Part shown: one piece after another, positions 1 to 8,084 of the stretch
How the letters are laid out: each line of letters opens with the position of its first letter
How positions within the stretch are numbered: the stretch's first letter is position 1
Program-made: the position numbers and the translations under genes
Notes under the pieces: model-generated
Told to the model about the DNA's origin: nothing
Databases searched by the model: none
Seen by the model: the letters and a program-made list of their open reading frames with translations, nothing else
Source of the DNA: Betaproteobacteria bacterium
GTDB lineage: Bacteria > Pseudomonadota > Gammaproteobacteria > Burkholderiales > Rhodocyclaceae
Length of the DNA stretch: 18,747 nt
Assembly (NCBI GenBank): GCA_028868235.1
Contig: JAGWUW010000012.1
Location: 1-18,747, forward strand
Direction of reading: 5' to 3'

Positions 1-744
1 GTGGTCATCGTCCGCACCGATCCGTCGCTGCCCAAGCACAAGGGCCTTTCGATTTTCTTGATCGACATGAAGGCGCCTGGCGTCGAGGTTCGGACGATCC
101 TCGACATGTCGGGCCATGCCCCCGAATTTAATGAAGTCTTCCTCACCGATGTGCGCGTGCCCGCGGCCCACATTATTGGCGAAGAAGGCCAGGGCTGGCA
201 GATCGTGCTCGAAATGCTTCAGACCGAGCGCATGAGCATGGCCAAGCCGGGGGCGGTTTGGGGCCACGGCCCGACAGCGCGCGAACTCATGTCAGGCCTT
301 ATCGAGACCGGCAAGATCAAGGATCCGCTGATCCGGGACGAGGCCGCGAAGCTCTACGTGCAGGGCGAACTGCTCCGCCTGCTGGTCGATCGCAACCTCA
401 GCCACCGTATCAACGGCGCACCTCCGGGTCTCGAAGCAAACCTCGGCAAGATGGTCGCTTCCCCGCATGGCCAGCAGCTTTCCGATCTCGCCAAGCGCAC
501 TGAAGGCATCGTCGGCATGCTTCGGGACGATGATGAACTGCCTTTGCCGAAACTGGATTACGGCATGTTCGACACCTGGGACTATTGCTACTGGTTTGGC
601 CCGGCTTCAACGATCGGTGTTGGTACGCAGGAAGTCCTGAAGAACACCGTCGCCGAACGCATCCTTGGCCTGCCGCGGGACATCGATCCCACCGCCAAGT
701 TACCGTTCAACGAAATTGGCCGCCCCAAGCTGGCTGCGGCCTGA
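1..744 (+). CDS. acyl-CoA dehydrogenase, C-terminal part (5' end outside window)
   Basis: FAD-dependent acyl-CoA dehydrogenase, which would introduce an alpha,beta double bond into an acyl-CoA and pass electrons to ETF in the cytoplasm. The 247 visible residues cover the middle beta domain (KGLSIFLIDM, then EVFLTDVRVP and GEEGQGW) and the C-terminal helical domain. It ends with a standard C-terminal signature, GTQEVLKNTVAERILGLPRD. Family members are about 390-400 residues, so roughly 150 N-terminal residues lie upstream; the GTG at position 1 is only the window edge. The position equivalent to the catalytic Glu of medium-chain enzymes (just before GTxxx) is Val, so the catalytic base must lie elsewhere, for example in helix G as in isovaleryl-CoA dehydrogenase, or in a partner subunit. 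A second dehydrogenase gene follows 69 bp later, which suggests an operon and possibly a hetero-oligomer. The family call is firm; the substrate is unknown. Confidence 0.93.
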   Translation: MVIVRTDPSLPKHKGLSIFLIDMKAPGVEVRTILDMSGHAPEFNEVFLTDVRVPAAHIIGEEGQGWQIVLEMLQTERMSMAKPGAVWGHGPTARELMSGLIETGKIKDPLIRDEAAKLYVQGELLRLLVDRNLSHRINGAPPGLEANLGKMVASPHGQQLSDLAKRTEGIVGMLRDDDELPLPKLDYGMFDTWDYCYWFGPASTIGVGTQEVLKNTVAERILGLPRDIDPTAKLPFNEIGRPKLAAA

Positions 745-813
745 CCTTCAAACGAGCTGGCATGCGCTGTCTGCGGCGCGGCGGTCGGCCCAGATTCAGG
801 AAAACCAATTCCC

Positions 814-1938
814 ATGGACTTCACTCTAAGCGAAGATCATCTCGCCCTCAGGGATTCCGCTCGGACCTTCCTTTCAAAGGAAGTCAGGCTCGAGCCCTAT
901 CTCAAGCCTGAAGCCAACGAGAAGCCCGTCGAGCGTGACGGTCTGTGGAAAGCAATGCAGAATCTCGGCTGGGCCGGAATCGCCATCCCAGAGGCATATG
1001 GCGGACTGGGCATGGACTACATCGACCTTGTCATGGTCGTCGGTGAAACGGGCCGCACTCTTGCGCCGTCCGGCCTGTTCGGGACCTTGGCTGGGGCCTG
1101 GGCGATCGAACGCTGCGGCAGCGAAGAACAGAAACTGGCGCTGCTCCCGCAGGTCTCTGCGGGTGAACTTTCGCTGGCACTCGCGGTTGCTGACCCGAAC
1201 GGCGATGTGAATGGCCAATCGCATGGTGCAACCGCCGCCAAGACGGGGGATAGCTGGACCCTGAACGGTGAAAAATCGTTCGTTGTCGAGGCTGGCGGGG
1301 CAGACAAAATCGTCGTCATGGCGGACGTGGATGGCGGAAGCGGCTTCTTCATCGTCGACGCCACGGCACAGGGCTTGGCCATGGAGCGTCTCGACTGGCG
1401 CGACATAACCCGCCATGTGAGCCGCATCACCTTCAACAATGTTGCCGCTGAACGCCTGCCTCAGGCAGATGGCGATAGCTGGGCTTGGATCCGCGATCGC
1501 CTTTACCTGGTGCTCGCCGCAGAAAGCGCCGCTGGCGCCGAACAGGCTCTGGAAGACGCTGTCGCCTATGCAAAGGAGCGTGTCGCCTTCGGTCGCCCGA
1601 TCGGCGCCTACCAGTCGATCAAGCACGATCTTGCGGAAGTCGCAGGGGGCAATGAATGCGCGACCGCTGGGGTACAGTATGCGGCCTGGGCCCTGAGCGA
1701 GAACACGCCCGACGCCAGCAAGGCTGCCGCTATCGCGCAGAGCTATGCCAGCGAGCAGTATTGCATCTCCACCTTCCGCAACATCCAGGTATTCGGTGCG
1801 ATCGGTTTTACTTGGGAAATGCGCAACCATCTGTTTTACAAGCGGGCTCGCACTAATTCTGAACTGCTGGGAACCCCGCGCGAGCAGCGCGAGCAGCTTG
1901 TGCAAATTCTTGAGAACGAGCAAAAGCAGGCGGCATGA
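814..1938 (+). CDS. acyl-CoA dehydrogenase (second of tandem pair)
   Basis: Complete 374-residue acyl-CoA dehydrogenase. The N-terminal helical domain begins MDFTLSEDH and carries WAGIAIPEAYGG near residues 53-64. The beta domain follows. The C-terminal domain holds ERVAFGRPIGAYQSIKHDLA, the FAD-contacting segment, and VFGAIGFTWEMRNHLFYKRA. It ends without the GTxxIxR tail seen in the upstream gene, so the two paralogues are clearly different subunits or enzymes. The start is ATG 814; AGGAAA at 797-802 is a rather distant ribosome site. The stop at 1936-1938 is only 21 bp from the next gene. Adjacent unlike dehydrogenase genes are known from steroid side-chain catabolism (ChsE1/ChsE2, ChsE4/ChsE5), where they form alpha2beta2 enzymes. 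Applying that here is inference. Confidence 0.94.
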   Translation: MDFTLSEDHLALRDSARTFLSKEVRLEPYLKPEANEKPVERDGLWKAMQNLGWAGIAIPEAYGGLGMDYIDLVMVVGETGRTLAPSGLFGTLAGAWAIERCGSEEQKLALLPQVSAGELSLALAVADPNGDVNGQSHGATAAKTGDSWTLNGEKSFVVEAGGADKIVVMADVDGGSGFFIVDATAQGLAMERLDWRDITRHVSRITFNNVAAERLPQADGDSWAWIRDRLYLVLAAESAAGAEQALEDAVAYAKERVAFGRPIGAYQSIKHDLAEVAGGNECATAGVQYAAWALSENTPDASKAAAIAQSYASEQYCISTFRNIQVFGAIGFTWEMRNHLFYKRARTNSELLGTPREQREQLVQILENEQKQAA

Positions 1939-1959
1939 TGGTCGCCTAAGAGAGGAAAC

Positions 1960-2283
1960 ATGGTTCGGGTACGATTTGTCGATTCTGCAGGGAACGAAAC
2001 TGACGTAGCCATCGATGACGGAGTCTCTGTCATGGAAGGGGCCGTCAGGGCAGGAATTGACGGAATTGACGCCGATTGCGGTGGCCAGCTTTCGTGCGCC
2101 ACTTGTCACGTCTACCTTGGCGAGGACTGGGTTGGACGGGTGCCGGAACCTACTGAGGATGAGGATGCGCTGCTCGAATTCGCGGCGGAGCGTCAGGAAA
2201 ATTCACGCCTCAGTTGCCAGATTTTCGTCCGGTCCGATCTGGACGGGATGGAAATCCGGATACCAACGCATCAGGCCAGTTGA
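1960..2283 (+). CDS. [2Fe-2S] ferredoxin, adrenodoxin/putidaredoxin type
   Basis: Small soluble electron carrier of 107 residues. Cluster ligands are visible as C40, C46, C49 and C86 (C-x5-C-x2-C-x36-C), with the typical motif DCGGQLSCATCHVYL and the acidic partner-binding stretch EPTEDEDALLEF around residues 63-74. This is the vertebrate-adrenodoxin/putidaredoxin class, not the plant type. Such ferredoxins serve cytochromes P450 and, in sphingomonads, some Rieske dioxygenases. No P450 or ferredoxin reductase is in the window, so the partner could be the Rieske oxygenase about 9 kb downstream or something outside. The start is ATG 1960 with a good AGAGGAA at 1951-1957. It lies 21 bp after the dehydrogenase and is probably cotranscribed with it. 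Confidence 0.95.
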   Translation: MVRVRFVDSAGNETDVAIDDGVSVMEGAVRAGIDGIDADCGGQLSCATCHVYLGEDWVGRVPEPTEDEDALLEFAAERQENSRLSCQIFVRSDLDGMEIRIPTHQAS

Positions 2284-2287
2284 GGGA

Positions 2288-2317
2288 AGGGCTGCGCCGC
2301 ATGAGCGGTGCAGCCCT
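2288..2317 (+). terminator. strong stem-loop after the ferredoxin gene
   Basis: The arms are AGGGCTGC (2288-2295) and GCAGCCCT (2310-2317), with inner CCGC (2297-2300) pairing GCGG (2305-2308) around an ATGA loop. A single G-T opposition between them can wobble, giving about 13 paired bases. It begins 5 bp after the ferredoxin stop. No T-run follows, so it may be an imperfect terminator, an mRNA-stabilising end, or an attenuator between the dehydrogenase/ferredoxin genes and etfBA. Confidence 0.55.
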
Positions 2318-2402
2318 CCGCCAGCATCCATAGAGCGGAGCGAATTGTGTCCGTCATACGGCTGCGGCCGCTCGGCCCGATCATTATTGGAAGACCAAAG
2401 TC

Positions 2403-3149
2403 ATGAAGATCCTTGTCCCCGTCAAGCGGGTGATCGACTACAACGTGAAGCCGCGGGTGAAGGCGGATGGCACGGGGGTCGATCTCGCCAACGTCAAGAT
2501 GAGCATGAACCCGTTCGACGAAATCGCCGTCGAGGAAGCCATTCGCCTGAAGGAAAAGGGCGTGGCGACCGAGATCGTCGCCGTGTCCGTCGGCCCGCAG
2601 AAGGCGCAGGAAACGCTGCGCACGGCGCTCGCCATGGGTGCCGACCGGGCGATCCTGGTGCAGACCGATGACGAGGTCGAGCCGCTGGGCGTCGCCAAGC
2701 TGCTCAAAGCGATTGCCGATGAGGAACAGCCCGGCCTCGTGGTCCTCGGCAAGCAGGCGATCGACGACGATTCCAACCAGGTCGGCCAGATGCTCGCCGC
2801 GCTGATGGGCCGTCCGCAGGGCACCTTCGCCTCGAAGGTCGAAGTCGAAGGCGACAGCGTCTCGGTGACCCGCGAAGTCGACGGCGGCCTTGAAACGGTG
2901 AAGCTCAGCCTTCCTGCCATCGTCACCACCGACCTGCGCCTCAACGAGCCGCGCTATGCCTCGCTGCCGAACATCATGAAGGCGAAGTCGAAGCCGCTCG
3001 CGACCAAGACTCCGGCTGATTACGGCGTCGATGTCGCCCCGCGCCTCAAGACGCTCAAGGTCTCCGAACCGCCAGTCCGCTCGGCCGGCATCAAGGTGGC
3101 AGACGTGGATGCCCTCGTCGCCAAGCTCAAAGAACTGGGAGTCGCCTAA
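2403..3149 (+). CDS. etfB: electron transfer flavoprotein beta subunit
   Basis: Beta subunit of the heterodimeric ETF (248 residues), which carries the structural AMP and helps take electrons from acyl-CoA dehydrogenases to ETF:ubiquinone oxidoreductase at the membrane. The N-terminus [20 protein letters not shown] and the segment [24 protein letters not shown] ([20 protein letters not shown]) are typical. The recognition-loop region [20 protein letters not shown] lies near residues 180-200, with the Leu of SLPN as the dehydrogenase anchor. The length matches the family. The start is ATG 2403; GGAAG at 2389-2393 is the probable ribosome site. etfA follows after 1 bp. Codon choice is strongly G/C-ending and looks more optimised than in the genes after 4.3 kb, as expected for a well-expressed core gene. 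Confidence 0.97.
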   Translation: MKILVPVKRVIDYNVKPRVKADGTGVDLANVKMSMNPFDEIAVEEAIRLKEKGVATEIVAVSVGPQKAQETLRTALAMGADRAILVQTDDEVEPLGVAKLLKAIADEEQPGLVVLGKQAIDDDSNQVGQMLAALMGRPQGTFASKVEVEGDSVSVTREVDGGLETVKLSLPAIVTTDLRLNEPRYASLPNIMKAKSKPLATKTPADYGVDVAPRLKTLKVSEPPVRSAGIKVADVDALVAKLKELGVA

Positions 3150-3150
3150 C

Positions 3151-4083
3151 ATGGCCAAGACACTCGTTTGGGTCGAACACGACAACACCAGCGTCAAGGA
3201 CGCCACCCTCGCCGCCGTCACCGCTGCCTCGCAGCTCGGCGAAGTCCACCTGCTTGTCGCCGGTTCGGGCTGCGCCGCAGTGGCCGACCAGGCTGCGAAG
3301 ATCGCCGGCGTGGGCAAGGTCCACCTCGCAGACAACGCTGCCTACAAGGACGCGCTGGCCGAGAACGTCGCGCCGCTGATCGTGGACCTCATGGGTCACC
3401 ATGACGCCTTCGTCGCGCCGGCCACCAGCCACGGCAAGAACATCGCCCCGCGCGTCGCGGCGCTGCTCGATGTCATGCAGGTCAGCGACATCCTCTCGGT
3501 CGAAGGCCCCAAGACCTTCACCCGCCCGACCTACGCTGGCAACGCCATCGCCACGGTCGAGAGCAGCGATGCCAAGCTGGTGATCACCGTGCGCGGTACC
3601 GCCTTTGCCAAGGCGGAAACTTCGGGCGGATCGGGCAGCGTTGAAGCCGTGTCGGGTGCAGGCGATGCCGGCCTGTCGAGTTTCGTCGGCGCCGAGATCG
3701 CCAAGAGCGAGCGTCCCGAACTGACGAGCGCCAAGATCATCGTCTCGGGCGGCCGCGCGCTGAAGGACAGCGAAACTTTCAAGGCTACCATCTTCCCACT
3801 GGCCGACAAGCTCGGCGCCGCCGTCGGCGCGAGCCGTGCAGCGGTCGACGCAGGCTACGTTCCTAACGACTATCAGGTAGGCCAGACCGGCAAGATCGTC
3901 GCCCCGGAAGTCTACATCGCGGTCGGCATCTCGGGCGCGATCCAGCACCTCGCCGGCATGAAGGATTCGAAGACCATCATCGCCATCAACAAGGACGAGG
4001 ACGCCCCGATCTTCCAGGTCGCCGATATCGGCCTGGTGGGCGACCTGTTCAACGTGGTGCCGGAGCTCACCGGCAAGCTGTGA
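3151..4083 (+). CDS. etfA: electron transfer flavoprotein alpha subunit
   Basis: Alpha subunit of ETF (310 residues), which binds the redox FAD. The N-terminal domain starts [11 protein letters not shown]. The C-terminal FAD domain has [12 protein letters not shown], then [30 protein letters not shown] sequence; the signature [15 protein letters not shown] lies at about residues 259-273, followed by [11 protein letters not shown]. The frame is open further upstream, but ATG 3151 gives the canonical N-terminus, has GGGAG at 3137-3141 and lies 1 bp after the etfB stop, so the pair is translationally linked. It works with EtfB for the acyl-CoA dehydrogenases upstream and presumably others in the cell. 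Confidence 0.97.
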   Translation: MAKTLVWVEHDNTSVKDATLAAVTAASQLGEVHLLVAGSGCAAVADQAAKIAGVGKVHLADNAAYKDALAENVAPLIVDLMGHHDAFVAPATSHGKNIAPRVAALLDVMQVSDILSVEGPKTFTRPTYAGNAIATVESSDAKLVITVRGTAFAKAETSGGSGSVEAVSGAGDAGLSSFVGAEIAKSERPELTSAKIIVSGGRALKDSETFKATIFPLADKLGAAVGASRAAVDAGYVPNDYQVGQTGKIVAPEVYIAVGISGAIQHLAGMKDSKTIIAINKDEDAPIFQVADIGLVGDLFNVVPELTGKL

Positions 4084-4163
4084 CGGGTCACCTGGATCCT
4101 TGCGCCGAAAGTTGCCGCATATATGGTATCGTGCCGAATTGCCGCAAAGGCTTGCCACGATAA

Positions 4164-4202
4164 GCGGGTACCCGCGCTATCTCTGTTGACCGCCCGATCA
4201 AC
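4164..4202. promoter_or_regulatory. palindrome and inverted repeat upstream of SDR (4323)
   Basis: The 239-bp gap between etfA and the next gene holds a perfect 12-bp palindrome GCGGGTACCCGC (4164-4175). It also holds an inverted repeat GTTGA (4185-4189) and TCAAC (4198-4202), 8 bp apart. Either could be a repressor site or part of an mRNA hairpin ending etfBA. I do not see a convincing -10 partner for the TTGACC at 4186-4191. Confidence 0.3.
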
Positions 4203-4322
4203 CTGTGCGGAAAATTGAGTCCTGATGGCTCCAAAGTTCGGATCACTGAAGCGCCATTCCTCGGTGGCGGTGGCAGCAATGCCTGTCCCAGTTGCGGGGT
4301 ATGCCGTTTCATGGAGGCTGCA

Positions 4323-5123
4323 ATGAATGCGCATTTTGCCGGTAGGCTGGCGTTTATTTCCGGGGCCGCAAGCGGGATTGGCCGGGCAATCGCAATCGAA
4401 ATGAGCCGGCGAGGGATGCAGGTTGCAGTCGCCGACATTGATCTGGCGAGAGCAGAGCAGGTCGCGGCAGAGATTGGCAATGCGTCGGCGGTGTTTCTTG
4501 AAGTTTCCAATCCGGCGAGCTGGGCAGCCGCGCTCGACCAGGCCGAAGGCCGCTACGGGCCGCTCGCCGTGATGGTGAGCAACGCCGGTGTTGCAGGCAG
4601 TACTGATCCGGTCAGCCAGACCTCGCAGGCCGCGTGGGAGTGGTCGAGATCGGTCAACCTTGATGGGAATTTCTACGGGCTTACGCAGGGGCTGGATCGG
4701 ATTGCGGCAACAGGCCTACCCGGTCACCTTGTGGCGACCTCATCGCTCGCGGTAATCAACGTCAAATCTAGGATTGGCGTCTATGCGGCGATGAAGGCCG
4801 GTGTACTTGCCTTATGCGAAGCGCTTCGCGACGAACTGGCGGGCAGCAATATCGGGATTTCGGCTTTGCTTCCTGGGCCGGTGCGGACCCGATTGCTGGA
4901 GGCAAATGCCTCGCGTTCGCCTGACGAGGTTTTTGTCAGCAGGCTGGAAATTCAAGAGGGACTTCTCCGCAACGGTTTACCACCTGAAGAGGTCGCCATC
5001 ATGACCGCCGATGCCATCGGAACGCAAGAATTCTGGCTTTTTCCAAACCGTGACCTTGAGGACCGCATCGATACGCGAATGGCAGACATGAAGAAATCTT
5101 TCCGGTCTGCTGCGACTGGATAA
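4323..5123 (+). CDS. SDR family NAD(P)-dependent oxidoreductase
   Basis: Classical short-chain dehydrogenase/reductase, 266 residues, oxidising or reducing an alcohol/ketone on an unknown substrate. Visible motifs: cofactor loop SGAASGIG (13-20), an acidic D38 after beta2 that favours NAD, SNAG (86-89), Asn112 in VNLDG, Ser140/141 in VATSS, and catalytic Y154-x3-K158 (YAAMK). PGPVRT follows. All tetrad residues are present. ATG 4323 was chosen because GGAGG sits at 4313-4317, 5 bp upstream, and the protein then starts just before the Rossmann fold. Upstream in-frame starts (4215, 4311) would add a tail not typical of the family. It is followed by the CoA ligase after 77 bp. Confidence 0.92.
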   Translation: MNAHFAGRLAFISGAASGIGRAIAIEMSRRGMQVAVADIDLARAEQVAAEIGNASAVFLEVSNPASWAAALDQAEGRYGPLAVMVSNAGVAGSTDPVSQTSQAAWEWSRSVNLDGNFYGLTQGLDRIAATGLPGHLVATSSLAVINVKSRIGVYAAMKAGVLALCEALRDELAGSNIGISALLPGPVRTRLLEANASRSPDEVFVSRLEIQEGLLRNGLPPEEVAIMTADAIGTQEFWLFPNRDLEDRIDTRMADMKKSFRSAATG

Positions 5124-5141
5124 ATGCATTTTCGGCTCGTA

Positions 5142-5155
5142 GGTTGGACTACAAC
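5142..5155. promoter_or_regulatory. candidate operator upstream of CoA ligase (motif site A)
   Basis: GGTTGGACTACAAC carries inverted outer arms GTTG (5143-5146) and CAAC (5152-5155), centred about 50 bp before the ligase start. Its left part resembles the RGTTGTWCTR element found before three other genes of the cluster (8921, 10795, 14040). No clear -35/-10 pair is visible around it. Confidence 0.35.
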
Positions 5156-5200
5156 GAAAGAGTGGGAGGGCAGGGCCTTCCTGGCTAAGGGAGAGAATGT

Positions 5201-7264
5201 GTGGTCACGGCTGGCATCGATGTCGATCTCAAGTTGGACGGGGCCAAGTCTGCAGAAACGCCAGGTGAAATTCGCGGACGCGTGATCTGGACACCCACCG
5301 ACGAAGATCGGAGAAAGTCCAAAATATCCGCCCTAATGTCCTGGCTCGCCGAGCACCGGGGATTATCCTTCGATACCTATGAAGACTTGTGGCACTGGTC
5401 TGTCACCGAACCGGCTGCCTTTTGGGATGCTGTCTGGCACTACTTCGGAGTCGAGACGGATACGCCTTACCGCGCGGTGATGGAGGGCTCGGGCTTTCAG
5501 GGAACCACCTGGTTTCCGGGCGCCCGGCTCAATTTTGCGCGTATGGTCTTGCGCCACGAGGAACGTCGCGCCGACGATGTGGCGATATCGGCTTATCGCG
5601 AAGATGGAAGCCATACAGAATGGACCTGGGCAAAGCTCGGGGCGGCGGTACGCCAGGTTGCTACCCGGTTGAGGGCAATGGGCGTCGAGCCCGGTGACCG
5701 GGTTGCGGCCTGTGTCCCCAATGTCGTAGAGGCAGCCGTCTGTTTCATCGCAACCACTGCGATAGGCGCTGTCTGGTCTTCGTGTAGCCCCGAATTTGGG
5801 GCCGCAGCAGCGACCGATCGTTTTTCCCAGATCGAACCAAGGCTGCTTATCGGTGTATCCCGCTACACTTATGCGGGGACGGTGCACGAACGCGGGGATG
5901 TCTTGCGCGATCTCGTCAAGGGCCTTCCGACACTTGAGCATCTCGTCTTGTTGCAGGATGGTGCGCCCGACCTGGAAATACCCGGAGTGGCGGTATCGAC
6001 CTGGGCGTCGCTTGCCCAGGCACCGGGCCCGGCTCGCGAAGATTTCCACTACGAGTCGGTGTCCAGCGATCATCCGCTGTGGATCGTTTATACGTCCGGA
6101 ACAACGGGCGCGCCCAAGCCGATTGTCCACACCCATGCCGGTGCGCTCCTTGGCTTGTCGAAAGACCTCTCTTTTCACGTGGAAGTCGGCGAAGGCTCTG
6201 TGCCGTTTTTCTACGCCACGCCGAGCTGGATCGTGTGGAACATGGTGCTCGGCGGGCTCAGCCTGGGTGCGCGGGTCGTGCTTTATGATGGCAGTCCGTT
6301 TTATCCTGATCTCGACTGCCTTTGGTCTGTAGCCGAACGCTCGGGGGCGACCATCATGGGAGTCAGCCCCGGGTTTATCGCCCGAATGAAGGAGCGTGGG
6401 CATGATCCCTCCGCACAGCATGACCTTCATAGGTTGAAGGGCCTGGTTCTCTCTGGCGCTGTGACCGAGGCCCCTTTGTTTGAATGGCTCAGCGGCATAC
6501 TGCCTTCTAATTGTCGGATCCTCTCCCAAGCCGGCTCCACCGAAGTGTGTGGAGGCTACGCGGGGGGAGTCAGCCTGTTGCCGATCCGCGCCGGGGAAGC
6601 CACGGCTCGAATGCTCGGGATGGACGTGCTGGCCATCGACCCGGATGGACGATCCGTCCATGGCGAAGGCGGCGAACTGGTGATTGGGACCCCTTTCGCC
6701 AATGCGCCGAAATGCCTGTGGAATGATCCGGGCGGCGAACGGATGGCGGCCAATTATCTGTCGGCTTATGGCGGAAGGTGGCAGCAAGGCGACATGATCA
6801 TTATCCACGAAGATGGCGGCTGCAAGGTTCTCGGCCGGTCCGATGCCACGATGAAACGTAATGGCGTGCGGATTGGTGCTGGCGAGATTTATCGCGCGCT
6901 CGAGGATGACCCGGCCGTCGCTGACGCGATCGCCGTATTCCCGCAGGCAGGTTCTTATCGCGATGTCCTGATCCTGTTTTTGCGGCCGGCACAAGGCCAT
7001 GTTCTGGACGATAACCTGCGCAGGGCGCTCATCGATAGGGTCGGGGCGAAGTTAAGTCCCCGGCACGTGCCGGACCTTATCGAAGAGGTGCCAGCCATTC
7101 CCTACACGTTGACTGGCAAGCGGCTTGAAATCCCGCTTCGCCATTTGCTGGAGGGGCAGATCGATGCGCAGCAATTTGGGGCGTTGTTGCAGCACGATCG
7201 GGAGACTGCACATTGGTTTGCGGCCTTCGCGGCGAGAGGACAAAGTGATGATCAAGGCGTTTGA
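5201..7264 (+). CDS. acetoacetyl-CoA synthetase-like acyl-CoA ligase
   Basis: ANL-superfamily ligase, 687 residues, forming an acyl-adenylate and then the CoA thioester of a carboxylic acid. It has the N-terminal cap typical of acetyl/acetoacetyl-CoA synthetases (WHWSVTEPAAFWDAVW), the ATP P-loop YTSGTTGAPKP at 297-307, the A5-type region SQAGSTEVCGGY, and GRSDATMKRNGVRIGAGEIY, which matches the acetoacetyl-CoA synthetase subgroup. The catalytic lysine is K640 in TGKRLEIPLR. All key motifs are intact and the length is normal. The start is GTG 5201, after AGGGAGAG at 5188-5195; the ATG at 5197 is out of frame. The true substrate may be a larger keto acid from the pathway, not acetoacetate, because the neighbours are catabolic. 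Its end overlaps the next SDR by 17 bp, so the two are probably translationally coupled. Confidence 0.9.
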   Translation: MVTAGIDVDLKLDGAKSAETPGEIRGRVIWTPTDEDRRKSKISALMSWLAEHRGLSFDTYEDLWHWSVTEPAAFWDAVWHYFGVETDTPYRAVMEGSGFQGTTWFPGARLNFARMVLRHEERRADDVAISAYREDGSHTEWTWAKLGAAVRQVATRLRAMGVEPGDRVAACVPNVVEAAVCFIATTAIGAVWSSCSPEFGAAAATDRFSQIEPRLLIGVSRYTYAGTVHERGDVLRDLVKGLPTLEHLVLLQDGAPDLEIPGVAVSTWASLAQAPGPAREDFHYESVSSDHPLWIVYTSGTTGAPKPIVHTHAGALLGLSKDLSFHVEVGEGSVPFFYATPSWIVWNMVLGGLSLGARVVLYDGSPFYPDLDCLWSVAERSGATIMGVSPGFIARMKERGHDPSAQHDLHRLKGLVLSGAVTEAPLFEWLSGILPSNCRILSQAGSTEVCGGYAGGVSLLPIRAGEATARMLGMDVLAIDPDGRSVHGEGGELVIGTPFANAPKCLWNDPGGERMAANYLSAYGGRWQQGDMIIIHEDGGCKVLGRSDATMKRNGVRIGAGEIYRALEDDPAVADAIAVFPQAGSYRDVLILFLRPAQGHVLDDNLRRALIDRVGAKLSPRHVPDLIEEVPAIPYTLTGKRLEIPLRHLLEGQIDAQQFGALLQHDRETAHWFAAFAARGQSDDQGV

Positions 7265-8027
7265 TCTCGGCCTTGCCGGCATGCCAGCCCTCATTACGGG
7301 CGGAGCGGCGGGAATCGGCCGTGCCACGGCTCTCCTGCTTGCCGAGTGCGGTGCCCATGTAGCGATCGTGGACAAAGACGGTGCTGGCGCCGTCGCACTC
7401 GCCGACGAGATCAGCCATGCGGGTGGCCGTGCCATCGCGGTCATAGCTGATGCCGGCCGGGATGACGACATTCGCGCCGCGGTCGCCGAAGCGGAGGCCT
7501 CGCTGGGCGTGATCAGGGTGCTCGTGAACAATGTCGGGATAGGAGAGCGTCGACCGATGGTTGATATCTCGGTCGAAGATTGGCGGAACGCGATGGAAAT
7601 CAACCTGACCGCGACGTTCCTGTTTTCGAAGCTGGTTGCCCGGCGAATGGTGCACGAAGGGCTTGGAGGCTCGATTGTGTGTATTGCTTCGGTCGCGGGG
7701 GAGACGGGAGTACTCAACCGCAGTTCGTACGTGGCCTCGAAGCACGGGGTTGTCGGATTAACCAAGACGCTGGCGCTGGAACTGGCGCGCCATAACATTC
7801 GGGTGAACGCGGTCGCTCCCGGAATGGTGAAAACAAATTTGACCGCAAAGCTTCTGAGCGACCCGGCGCGGATGGAGCGAAGCAACGCTGCCCACCCGAT
7901 GAACCGTGTCGGCCGACCGGAAGAGATTGCCGATGCAGTCGTGTTTCTTGCTTCCTCCCGCTCAAGCTTCACCACCGGGGCTGTCCTTGCCGTCGATGGG
8001 GGCTTCCTCGCTGGGAAAGATTCGTGA
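7248..8027 (+). CDS. SDR family oxidoreductase (NAD-type)
   Basis: Classical SDR of 259 residues. Cofactor loop TGGAAGIG (17-24), D42 after beta2 (VDKDG, suggests NAD), NNVG (94-97), Asn119 in INLTA, Ser148 in CIASVAG, Y161-x3-K165 (YVASK), PGMVKT, and the C-terminal VDGGF signature. All catalytic residues are present. ATG 7248 is preceded by AGAGGA (7235-7240), and the gene overlaps the end of the CoA ligase by 17 bp. That tight arrangement suggests it acts on the same acid or its CoA ester, for example as a 3-hydroxyacyl-CoA or ring-alcohol dehydrogenase. It could supply the dehydrogenase step that the defective fusion protein at 9030 seems to lack; this is inference. Confidence 0.92.
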   Translation: MIKAFDLGLAGMPALITGGAAGIGRATALLLAECGAHVAIVDKDGAGAVALADEISHAGGRAIAVIADAGRDDDIRAAVAEAEASLGVIRVLVNNVGIGERRPMVDISVEDWRNAMEINLTATFLFSKLVARRMVHEGLGGSIVCIASVAGETGVLNRSSYVASKHGVVGLTKTLALELARHNIRVNAVAPGMVKTNLTAKLLSDPARMERSNAAHPMNRVGRPEEIADAVVFLASSRSSFTTGAVLAVDGGFLAGKDS

Positions 8028-8084
8028 TGTCACCTTCCGATTCGGGTCGCGTCAGGTCGGAAGGCAGCCAGGCAGGATGATCGA

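Noticed and set aside
874..2109. 411-codon open frame on the minus strand
   Set aside because: Antisense to the second acyl-CoA dehydrogenase and the ferredoxin, both with clear family motifs.
2271..4158. Two long minus-strand frames opposite etfB and etfA
   Set aside because: etfB/etfA are unmistakable; the antisense products are Arg/Asp/His-rich and without domains.
4215..4322. Earlier starts for the first SDR, with a CPSCGVC Cys motif in the extension
   Set aside because: The GGAGG at 4313-4317 fits ATG 4323, and the extension is not typical of SDRs; the Cys pair is probably chance translation of the leader.
5363..7000. 545-codon open frame on the minus strand
   Set aside because: It lies wholly opposite the well-supported CoA ligase and encodes no recognisable domain; long antisense frames are common at this GC content.
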